Shown one piece after another: positions 26,315-35,002 of a stretch of DNA of 64,000 nt. Under the pieces are notes generated by a model. The model had not been told where the DNA came from. It saw only the letters and a list, made by a program, of their open reading frames with translations, and did not search any database. This DNA comes from Archangium violaceum. Lineage in GTDB: Bacteria > Myxococcota > Myxococcia > Myxococcales > Myxococcaceae. The stretch's first letter is position 1. Every line of letters starts with the position of its first letter. A program made the translations under genes and the position numbers. The DNA lies in contig NZ_CP069338.1 in the NCBI RefSeq assembly GCF_016859125.1, forward strand, positions 8,121,001 through 8,185,000, written 5' to 3'.

Positions 26315-26343
26315 ATTATACATCGTTATGACTCGCTAGCTAA
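26315..26343 (-). promoter_or_regulatory. Predicted promoter of the UbiA-type gene
   Basis: On the minus strand, TTAGCT (26343-26338), a 17-base spacer and a consensus TATAAT (26320-26315). The start codon is 142 bases downstream, leaving an untranslated leader of about 135 bases. A consensus -10 is rare in this GC-rich sequence. Confidence 0.5.
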
Positions 26344-26568
26344 GCAGTCATCCTCAGCACAGTGTGGCGCGAGTATTCTGTACATTCACATTTCAATGTT
26401 CGCAGTTGGGGTGAAAGCCGGATGGGTTCTGCTCCCTGGCTTCGCTCCGTCACGATGCCGAGACAGAGGCCACGGGCCTCACCGTGCTTCGCGGCAGCGG
26501 CCCAGGGGCGGGCCTGTCTGGCCGCGGGAGTTACTGAACGCCCGCTCACCTGACGGGTACACGCGGGG

Positions 26569-26596
26569 TTGAGTCGGGCGGCACACATGATAGGTA
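26569..26596 (+). promoter_or_regulatory. Predicted promoter of the DUF4105 gene
   Basis: TTGAGT at 26569-26574, a 16-base spacer and TAGGTA at 26591-26596, 27 bases before the ATG at 26624. The -10 is the same hexamer as proposed for rpsT. Confidence 0.45.
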
Positions 26597-26623
26597 GGCC
26601 GCCCTCGTTTGTTGGGACGGACA

Positions 26624-27940
26624 ATGCCTCGTCTTGCTCCAGTGATGACCTGCCTGCTCGGCCTGCTGCTGATGGCCGCCACCCCGGCGCGCGCTCAGGA
26701 GATGCCCCCCTGGGGGACGGGCGAGAGCCGCGGCGAGGACCTGTCCATCTACCTGGTCACCTTCGGGCCCGGGGACGATGTGGCGTCATGGTGGGGGCAT
26801 GGCTCGCTGGTGGTGGAGGACCATCGGCTGCGGCAGTCGCGCCTCTACAACTACGGGATGTTCTCCTTCGACGAGCGCATGCTGGCGCGCTACGCGATGG
26901 GGCGGCTCGAGTTCTGGGTGGACGACGCGAGCGCCTCGGGGACGTTCCGCTTCTACCGCTCGCAGAACCGGGACGTGCGGCTGCAGGAACTCGCCCTGAC
27001 GCCCGCGCAGCGGGTGGAGCTGGGACGGCTGCTGGCGGTGAACGTGCTGCCGGAGAACCGCCACTACGTGTACCACCACTACAACGACAACTGCGTGACG
27101 CGGTTGCGTGATGGAATCGATAAGGTGCTCGGTGGGCAGCTGCACCATGCGATGAACGTTCCCGGGCGGATGACGCTGCGAGACCATACGCGCCGCTACA
27201 CGGACGTCGGCCCGCCGATGAGCCTGCTGCTCGACTTCCTGATGAACGACGAGATCGACAAGCCCGTCACCCGCTGGCAGGAGGCTTTCCTCCCGGACGA
27301 GCTGGAGCGGCGGGTGGCGGAGACGCAGGTGGTGGGGGAGGACGGGCAGAAGCGCCCGCTGGTCGCGAAGACCGTGAATCTCTACACGGCACAGGGCCGT
27401 CCGGCGCTTCCCGAGCAGCCCCCGAAGTACGGGCCCGTGCTGCTGGTGCTGGGCCTCGTGTTTGGAGGCGGCGCGGTGGGTCTCGCGCTCTGGGGCCGGC
27501 GGAGCGGAGGGCGCGCTCCCCGCGTGCTGCTCGGCCTGCAGAACGTGCTGGTGGGGTTGGTGTTCGGGATTCCCGGCTTCGCCCTGTTCGTCATGTGGCT
27601 GTTCACCGACCACACGGTGACGTACCGCAACGAGAACCTCTTCCTGGCCAATCCGCTCACCGTGCTGGCGCTGCCGCTGGGCTTCCAGTTGATGTTCGGC
27701 TCGGAGAGGGCCCGGGAGCGGTTGCGGCTGCTGTGGCGGGTGCTGGCCGGGTTGGGGGTGCTGGGGCTCGTGCTCAAGGTGCTGCCCCCGTTCGATCAGG
27801 ACAACTGGCGCCTCATCGCGCTCATCCTGCCCATTTCGTTGGGGATGGCGGGCGCGCTGACGCTGGCGCGGGGGCGGGCTCCGGCGGCGGATCGCTCCGC
27901 GGAGCCACTCGCTCCTTCCCTGAAGGCTTCTGGCAGCTGA
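26624..27940 (+). CDS. DUF4105 family envelope protein
   Basis: A 438-residue protein. A signal peptide (about 1-25, ending ATPARAQ) is followed by the DUF4105 domain with DVASWWGHGSLVVED, YNYGMFSFDERM and the Cys-containing YHHYNDNCVTRLRD (about 150-163). NlpC/P60-like enzymes use a Cys/His pair in such a position, so a hydrolase role is possible but unproven. The C-terminal 190 residues contain about five membrane helices. The ATG at 26624 gives a clean signal peptide; a TTG at 26609 would lengthen it by five residues. Confidence 0.82.
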   Translation: MPRLAPVMTCLLGLLLMAATPARAQEMPPWGTGESRGEDLSIYLVTFGPGDDVASWWGHGSLVVEDHRLRQSRLYNYGMFSFDERMLARYAMGRLEFWVDDASASGTFRFYRSQNRDVRLQELALTPAQRVELGRLLAVNVLPENRHYVYHHYNDNCVTRLRDGIDKVLGGQLHHAMNVPGRMTLRDHTRRYTDVGPPMSLLLDFLMNDEIDKPVTRWQEAFLPDELERRVAETQVVGEDGQKRPLVAKTVNLYTAQGRPALPEQPPKYGPVLLVLGLVFGGGAVGLALWGRRSGGRAPRVLLGLQNVLVGLVFGIPGFALFVMWLFTDHTVTYRNENLFLANPLTVLALPLGFQLMFGSERARERLRLLWRVLAGLGVLGLVLKVLPPFDQDNWRLIALILPISLGMAGALTLARGRAPAADRSAEPLAPSLKASGS

Positions 27941-27991
27941 AGATTCGGAAATCGCGCGCGGGGAGTCCTCGCTCGCACACTGAGGAAACAC

Positions 27992-29111
27992 ATGGCGAAC
28001 GACTCGATGGAGAAAATCGGCGGGCTTCGCGAGCGTCTGATGGCGCTCAGGGGGCATCTTTGACCTCGATCGCAAGCGGTCACGTATCGCGCTGATCGAG
28101 CGGGAGTCCACGCTCCCCAACTTCTGGGACGACAACACCAAGGCGCAGGCGATGCTCAAGGAGAAGTCCACGCTGGAGTCGAGCGTGAGCTCCTTCGAGA
28201 AGACGCTGCGCGGCCTGGACGACGCGCAGGTGCTCTTCGAGCTGGCGGCCGAGGCCAACGACGAGGCCAGCGCGAAGGAGGCCGAGGAATCCCTCTCCTC
28301 GCTCGAGGCGGAGGTCTCCAAGCTGGAGCTGGCGCGGATGCTCTCCGGCGAGCAGGACCGGTCCAACTGCTTCATGGACATCAACGCGGGCGCGGGCGGC
28401 ACGGACTCCATGGACTGGGCCGCCATGCTCATGCGCATGTACACGCGCTACTGCGAGAGCAAGGGCTGGAAGGTTGAAATCAACGACGCGGTGCCGGGTG
28501 AAGAGGCGGGCTTCAAGAACGTCTCGCTGCGCATCGAGGGCGAGTTCGCCTACGGCTACCTCAAGGCCGAGGTGGGCGTGCACCGGCTGGTGCGCATCAG
28601 CCCCTTCGACGCCAACGCGCGCCGTCAGACGGCCTTCGCCTCGGTGGACGTCTACCCGGAGGTCGACGACTCCATCCAGATCGACATCCCGGAGAAGGAC
28701 TACGAGCTGAAGTTCATCCGCGGCGGTGGCGCGGGCGGCCAGAAGGTCAACAAGACCTCCTCGACGGCGCAACTGCGCCACCTGCCGACCGGCATCCTCA
28801 TCACCTGCCAGACGGAGCGCTCGCAGTCGGCCAACAAGGACATGGCCTTCAAGATCCTCCGCGCGCGCCTCTACGAAATCGAGCTGAAGAAGCGCGAGGC
28901 CGAGCAGGCCGCCGCCGAGGCGCAGAAGAAGGACATCTCCTTCGGCTCGCAGATCCGCTCCTACGTGCTGGCCCCCTACCGCATGGTGAAGGACCTTCGC
29001 ACCGGCGTGGAGACGGGCAACGTGGACGCGGTGCTGGACGGGGACCTCGAGCAGTTCGTCACCGCCCAGCTGATGGGCGTGAAGAACCCCAACCGCAACG
29101 CCCCCGAGTAG
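27992..29111 (+). CDS. prfB: Peptide chain release factor 2, with programmed +1 frameshift
   Basis: RF2 ends translation at UGA and UAA. The zero frame starts at the ATG at 27992 and stops at an in-frame TGA at 28061-28063. Skipping the T at 28061 continues with [13 protein letters not shown] and runs to 29111, giving 372 residues. The slip site is CTT TGA C with AGGGGG at 28050-28055 just upstream, the known prfB autoregulation device. The codon-recognition tripeptide SPF ([12 protein letters not shown]) marks RF2, and GGQ is in [14 protein letters not shown]. Coordinates should be written as 27992..28060 joined to 28062..29111. Confidence 0.96.
28050..28064 (+). promoter_or_regulatory. prfB programmed frameshift site
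   Basis: The Shine-Dalgarno-like AGGGGG at 28050-28055 is followed three bases later by CTT TGA C (28058-28064). The stop in the zero frame is UGA, read by RF2 itself, so low RF2 favours the shift. Confidence 0.93.
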
Positions 29112-29133
29112 CCCGGGAAGCAGGCGGGAACCT

Positions 29134-29164
29134 TTCCGCGACCTCGCTGTCCAAGGTCGCGGAA
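29134..29164 (+). terminator. Hairpin after prfB, possible terminator
   Basis: A perfect 11-bp stem (29134-29144 with 29154-29164) and 9-base loop, 22 bases after the prfB stop. No T tract follows, so it may instead protect the mRNA end or act with Rho. Confidence 0.5.
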
Positions 29165-29225
29165 CAGGGGAGCGCGGGACGGGTAGGATGGAAACGCGCG
29201 GTGTAGGCCGCGTGGGAGGTCACCG

Positions 29226-29861
29226 GTGCCATCGAGCGGGGTGCTCGGCGTGGATGTGGAGGGGACGCCGGTGACGGGCGAGTCCGATGCCGCCTCGAGC
29301 GAGGAGCGCCTGTTGCTGGCGCGGTTGCGGCGGGGCGACCCGGAGGCCTTCGAGGCGCTGGTGCGGGCGCACCAGGACCGGCTCTATGACTTCTGCGTGC
29401 GGATGCTGGGGGACCGGGAGGAGGCGAACGACCTGGTGCAGGACATCTTCGTGAGCGCCCACCAGCACCTCGCGAAGTTCCGGGAGGACTCCCGGCTGTC
29501 CACGTGGCTGTTCCGCATCGGGAAGAACCACTGCATCAACCGGCTGAAGTACCTGAATCGGCGGGGGAGGGGACGGTCGGAGGAGTACGGCGAGCAGAAC
29601 GAGGGGGCGCTGGCGGAGCTCCTGGGCTCGCCGCCGGGGCCGGACGCGGCGTTGGAGTCGGCACGGGAGCAGGCAAGGGTGCAGTGGGCCATCTCCCAGC
29701 TGGACCCCGAGCCGCGCATGCTGGTGGCGTTGAGGGACATCGAGGGGCTTTCGTACGAGGAGATCGTCGACATCACCGAGCTACCGTTGGGAACCGTGAA
29801 GAGTCGGCTCCACCGGGCGCGGGAAAAGCTGGCGGATCTCCTGGGACGGCTTGAGGAATGA
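29226..29861 (+). CDS. ECF-type RNA polymerase sigma factor
   Basis: A 211-residue extracytoplasmic-function sigma factor. Region 2 lies at about 30-100 (FEALVRAHQDRLYDFCVRMLGDREEANDLVQDIF, TWLFRIGKNHCINRLKY). Region 4 lies at about 150-205 with the helix-turn-helix EGLSYEEIVDITELPLGTVKSRLHRAREKL. The GTG at 29226 is set by GGGAGGT at 29214-29220. The stop overlaps the ATG of the next gene, a zinc-finger protein that is its probable anti-sigma factor. Confidence 0.93.
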   Translation: MPSSGVLGVDVEGTPVTGESDAASSEERLLLARLRRGDPEAFEALVRAHQDRLYDFCVRMLGDREEANDLVQDIFVSAHQHLAKFREDSRLSTWLFRIGKNHCINRLKYLNRRGRGRSEEYGEQNEGALAELLGSPPGPDAALESAREQARVQWAISQLDPEPRMLVALRDIEGLSYEEIVDITELPLGTVKSRLHRAREKLADLLGRLEE

Positions 29862-30241
29862 ACGGCTTTCAGCGGAGACTCCGGGACATGCCAGCGCAGC
29901 TCAGCCACCGCGAGACCAGGGCCCTCTTCATCGCCCTCGCCGACGAGGAGCTCCCCGCCGACAAGGCGAAGGAGGTCCGCTCGCACCTGGACGGGTGTGG
30001 CGAGTGCCAGCAGGGCTGGCAGCGCTATTCGAGCACCGTGCTGCGGCTGCGCCAGGTGGAGAAGCAGAAGGCTCCGCCCGCGCTGGCTTCCAGGGTGATG
30101 ACGCGGGTGAAGCGGCAGCGCCGCTTCGGGCTGAGGCGGTTGAGCCTGATGCACGCGCATTACCGCCTGCCGGTGGAGATCCTCATCCCGCTGCTCCTCG
30201 CGGCGGCGGTGGGGGCCTTCCTCATCATGTCCGCGCCCTGA
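29858..30241 (+). CDS. Probable anti-sigma factor with zf-HC2-type zinc finger
   Basis: A 127-residue protein overlapping the sigma gene by ATGA. The N-terminal domain contains HLDGCGECQQGW (about 42-53), the HxxxCxxC core of zinc-binding anti-sigma domains. A single membrane helix near the C-terminus (VEILIPLLLAAAVGAFLIMS, about 105-124) leaves almost nothing outside the membrane, so signal input by a periplasmic domain is unlikely. Role inferred: sequestering the upstream ECF sigma factor at the inner membrane. Confidence 0.85.
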   Translation: MNGFQRRLRDMPAQLSHRETRALFIALADEELPADKAKEVRSHLDGCGECQQGWQRYSSTVLRLRQVEKQKAPPALASRVMTRVKRQRRFGLRRLSLMHAHYRLPVEILIPLLLAAAVGAFLIMSAP

Positions 30242-30266
30242 AGGGAACATATCCCGCGTCCATTCG

Positions 30267-30295
30267 TTGCGTCCCGGGGTGCGCTTGGCTACGGT
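30267..30295 (+). promoter_or_regulatory. Predicted lysS promoter
   Basis: TTGCGT at 30267-30272, a 17-base spacer and TACGGT at 30290-30295, shortly before the lysS start codons at 30312 and 30318. Confidence 0.35.
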
Positions 30296-30317
30296 GCCGC
30301 GCCCTTACGGGATGCCC

Positions 30318-31865
<1,548 letters not shown>

Positions 31866-31877
31866 GCAGGAAACCTC

Positions 31878-34235
31878 GTGAACGCCGAACGGCAGACCGT
31901 CTACCGCTGGAGCTTCATCTGGAGCGGCGCCCTCGTGGCGCTCGTTGGCGCCGTGCTGCTCGGCGTGGCCATCACCCGTTCGGATGCCTGGGAGCGGGTG
32001 ACGGGCGTGCTCGGCCTGTCCGTGATCGGTTGGGGCGGGCTCGTGCAGACGCTCAACGCGCTGGCGCTGATGCCGGTGCAGTCCGCCGTGCCTTCCTCGG
32101 TGGGCATCGTCGGCACCGAGTATCTCCTCTCCGGTGCGGCGGCCTGGCTGGTGGGCTGGGCGCTCATCGCCACCGGCATCCGGCGGGCTCCCGCTCCTAC
32201 CGAGGGGCCGAGCCCGGCCGCCGGGGCGGCGTTGTACCCGCGGCTGGCGCAGTACCGTGATTTCTACTGGAGCACGCTGGGCGCCTACGGTGGCGGCATC
32301 CTGCTGGCGGAGCTGGTGCTCATCCTCCTGCAGACGTTCCTGGCCAGTGGAGGGAGCGGGGAGCGCGGCCTGGCGCCGACGATCGCCTTCGGTATCTCGC
32401 TGATCGTCGCGTCGCTGGTGGCCTTCGTGTGCGGCTTCGTCGGCGCCTCGCGCGCGCGGCGGGTGGCCATGCCCGAGGCCACCATCGGTGTCATCTACCT
32501 GGGCCTGCCCGTGCCCATCATGCTGACGCTCATCGAGCAGATCCCCGACCTCCAGGTGTCGCTGGGCTACCGGCTGCGCGAGGTGACGTACGTGGCGGAC
32601 ATGCTCGGCCGCCCGGTGGTGGGGTACTGGCTCGTCTTCTCGCTGCTGGTGCTCATGCTGGTGCTGGGCATCAACACCGGCTTCATCGCGGCGGGCAGTG
32701 GGCGCTTGGACCTGAAGCTCGGCTTCGAGCTCTTCGTCGCCCGGCGCCACGTGGGCGTGTTCCGCCCCTCGTTGCTGCTGGGCACGCTGGCGGTGCTGAT
32801 GTTCGGCATCATTCCGCCCCTCGTCGTCTACGGCATCATCCGCGCGGTGGAGGCGGCCGTGGAGCGCAGCCGCATCCGCGCCCTGGGGCTGCAGGATCCG
32901 CTCGCCGCCGCGTCCGCGCTCAACCGCCTCAAGCTGCGCGAGCAGTCGCCCACCATGATGATGACGGCGCTCTCGGTGGGGGGGGTGGGCGTGGGCGTGA
33001 TGGCGCTTATCATCGTCCTGTCGGTGATGAGCGGCTTCGAGGAGGATCTGCAGAAGAAGATCCTCGGAGCCCACTCGCACGTGGTGGTGTCGAAGTACGC
33101 GGGCCACCTGCCCGAGTACAAGCGGCTGATGGAGCAGATCTCCAAGGTGCCCGGGGTGATCGGGCAGACGCCTTCCATCGACAACCCGGTGATGGTGCTC
33201 GCCGAGGACGAGGTGCAGGGCATCGTCCTCAAGGGCATCGATCCGGAGACGGTGGGCTCGGTGTTGGATCTGCGCAAGAACATGCTGCCGGGCGGCGAGC
33301 TGGACAACCTCGAGACGCCCCAGAAGATCGTCCCCCGGCGCGCGTTCGGGGGATTCGGCCAGCAGCCCTCCAACGAGCAGGACGAGGAGGAAGAGGTAGA
33401 CCCCATCATCGGCAAGAGCTCGAAGAGCGCCGAGGAGAAGGTGCTGCCCGGCATCGTGCTCGGCCGCGAGCTGGCCGCCATCCTGCGGGTGGTGGTGGGG
33501 GACCGGGTGAACGTCATCTCCCCGCAGGGCGCGGAGCTGGGCCCCGCCGGTCTCATCCCCAAGAGCCGCGCCTTCCGCGTCGCGGGCATCTTCTACTCGG
33601 GCATGTACGAGTACGACGCCAAGTTCGCCTACATCCTGCTCTCCGAGGCGCAGAAGCTCTTCGGCGCCGATGGCCCCAGCGGCATCGAGCTGAAGGTGGC
33701 GGACGTGGATGATGCCCGGCGTATCGCCTCGGCGGCGTCGCGCGAGGTGGGCGGCTACCCCTACCGCGCCCGCGACTGGGGGGAGATCCACCGCAACATC
33801 TTCTCCGCCCTCCGGCTGGAGAAGCTGGTGATGGGCATCATCCTGTCCATCATCATCGTGGTGGCCGCCGGCCTCATCGTGGCCACCGTCATCATGCTCG
33901 TGCTGGAGAAGCGCAAGGAGATCGCCGTGCTCAAGGCACTGGGTGTCTCCGACGGCGGCATCGTGAAGATCTTCCTCGCCGAGGGCCTGCAGATTGGCGT
34001 GGCGGGGGGCCTGCTCGGACTCCTGTCCGGTCTGACGTGGTGCTACTTCATCCTGAAGGTGGGCATCAAACTGGACCCGTCCGTCTATTACATCCCGAAC
34101 CTGCCGGTGAAGATCGAGCCGCTGCAGACCGCGCTCTCGGTGGTCATCGCGGTACTCGTCACCTACCTGGCGTCCATCTATCCCGCGCTCAAGGCGAGCA
34201 GCGTGGAGCCGGTGGAAGGTCTGAAGGCGGAGTGA
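31878..34235 (+). CDS. LolC/LolE-like lipoprotein-releasing ABC permease with long N-terminal membrane extension
   Basis: A 785-residue protein, twice the length of LolC/LolE (about 400). Residues 365-785 form the usual unit: a first helix VGGVGVGVMALIIVLSVMSGFEEDLQKK, a MacB-like periplasmic core, then three FtsX helices (VMGIILSIIIVVAAGLIVATVIMLVLEKRKEIAVLKALG). Residues 1-360 add about seven helices. An acidic insertion lies near residue 500 (NEQDEEEEVD). An ARRHVG motif like the LolC start occurs at about 283. Paired with lolD, it should extract lipoproteins for sorting to the outer membrane. GTG start at 31878. Confidence 0.87.
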   Translation: MNAERQTVYRWSFIWSGALVALVGAVLLGVAITRSDAWERVTGVLGLSVIGWGGLVQTLNALALMPVQSAVPSSVGIVGTEYLLSGAAAWLVGWALIATGIRRAPAPTEGPSPAAGAALYPRLAQYRDFYWSTLGAYGGGILLAELVLILLQTFLASGGSGERGLAPTIAFGISLIVASLVAFVCGFVGASRARRVAMPEATIGVIYLGLPVPIMLTLIEQIPDLQVSLGYRLREVTYVADMLGRPVVGYWLVFSLLVLMLVLGINTGFIAAGSGRLDLKLGFELFVARRHVGVFRPSLLLGTLAVLMFGIIPPLVVYGIIRAVEAAVERSRIRALGLQDPLAAASALNRLKLREQSPTMMMTALSVGGVGVGVMALIIVLSVMSGFEEDLQKKILGAHSHVVVSKYAGHLPEYKRLMEQISKVPGVIGQTPSIDNPVMVLAEDEVQGIVLKGIDPETVGSVLDLRKNMLPGGELDNLETPQKIVPRRAFGGFGQQPSNEQDEEEEVDPIIGKSSKSAEEKVLPGIVLGRELAAILRVVVGDRVNVISPQGAELGPAGLIPKSRAFRVAGIFYSGMYEYDAKFAYILLSEAQKLFGADGPSGIELKVADVDDARRIASAASREVGGYPYRARDWGEIHRNIFSALRLEKLVMGIILSIIIVVAAGLIVATVIMLVLEKRKEIAVLKALGVSDGGIVKIFLAEGLQIGVAGGLLGLLSGLTWCYFILKVGIKLDPSVYYIPNLPVKIEPLQTALSVVIAVLVTYLASIYPALKASSVEPVEGLKAE

Positions 34236-34240
34236 GGACG

Positions 34241-34915
34241 ATGGCACTGCTCTCCATCCGCAACGTCTTCAAGAGTTACTTCCTGCACGGCAAGCGCATC
34301 GACGTGCTGCGCGGCGTGTCCCTGGACATCGAGAAGGGCGAGCTGGTGAGCCTCATCGGTGCGTCCGGAGCGGGAAAGAGCACCTTCCTGCACGTGCTGG
34401 GCACGCTGGACATCCCGGCCGCCGGCGAGCTGCTCTTCGAGGGCCGGAGCGTCTTCGCGATGAACGACGCGGAGATCGCCGACTTCCGCAACCGGACGAT
34501 CGGCTTCGTCTTCCAGAGCCACTACCTGCTGCCCGAGTTCACGGCCCTGGAGAACGTGGCCATGCCGGCGCTCATCCAGCGGCGGGACCGGACCGAGTCC
34601 TATGCCTACGCCCGCGAGCTGTTGGAGCGGGTGGGGTTGGGGAGCCGGGTGGAGCACCGGCCCGGGGAGCTGTCCGGCGGCGAGGCCCAGCGCGTGGCCC
34701 TGGCCCGGTCCCTGGTCCTCAAGCCGGCGGTGCTGCTCGCCGACGAGCCCACCGGAAACCTGGACCCGGCCACCGGCGAGGGCATCCACCAGCTCCTGCG
34801 CGAGGTGAACCGGGACCTGGGCATCACCGCCGTGGTCGTCACCCACAACGAGGCACTGGCCCGCTCCATGCCCCGACGGCTCCGGTTGGTGACCGGCCAG
34901 GTGACCGAGGCATGA
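34241..34915 (+). CDS. lolD: LolD-like lipoprotein-releasing ABC ATPase
   Basis: A 224-residue ABC ATPase. Walker A GASGAGKST (about 42-50), Q-loop VFQSHYLLPEFTALENVAMP typical of LolD/MacB, signature LSGGEAQRVALARSL, Walker B AVLLADEPTGNLDP, H-loop VVTHNEALA. The start at 34241, 5 bases after the permease stop and with GTGAGGA upstream, is fixed by the family N-terminus (LLSIRNVFKSY). It powers the preceding permease. Only one permease gene is present, suggesting a homodimeric LolC/E type. Confidence 0.95.
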   Translation: MALLSIRNVFKSYFLHGKRIDVLRGVSLDIEKGELVSLIGASGAGKSTFLHVLGTLDIPAAGELLFEGRSVFAMNDAEIADFRNRTIGFVFQSHYLLPEFTALENVAMPALIQRRDRTESYAYARELLERVGLGSRVEHRPGELSGGEAQRVALARSLVLKPAVLLADEPTGNLDPATGEGIHQLLREVNRDLGITAVVVTHNEALARSMPRRLRLVTGQVTEA

Positions 34916-34945
34916 CGTCTCCAGCTCTCTTGTCGCGCTTTCTCA

Positions 34946-34975
34946 TTGAGACCCGCTGAATTCCTCTCGTAGATT
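34946..34975 (+). promoter_or_regulatory. Predicted bamA promoter
   Basis: TTGAGA at 34946-34951, an 18-base spacer and TAGATT at 34970-34975. The same -10 hexamer with the same spacer length is seen in one of the rRNA promoters (63298-63303). The bamA TTG is 27 bases downstream. Confidence 0.5.
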
Positions 34976-35002
34976 GCTCCGCCCTTTACCGGCCCGATTG
35001 CC

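Larger units (their letters stand above)
26174..26623. other. 450-base gap without a gene, less GC-rich than surroundings
   Basis: Between two divergent genes. The stretch around 26300-26420 is clearly more AT-rich than the rest of the window and contains a perfect TATAAT on the minus strand. Short open frames here have atypical residues and no Shine-Dalgarno. Besides the two promoters listed separately, nothing is recognised. Confidence 0.5.

Noticed and set aside
26340..26624. 94-codon frame in the AT-rich gap
   Set aside because: No ribosome site, no plausible composition, and it overlaps the promoter of the DUF4105 gene.
27992..28063. prfB as a broken gene because of the in-frame TGA
   Set aside because: The TGA sits in the known programmed frameshift context and the +1 frame continues as RF2.
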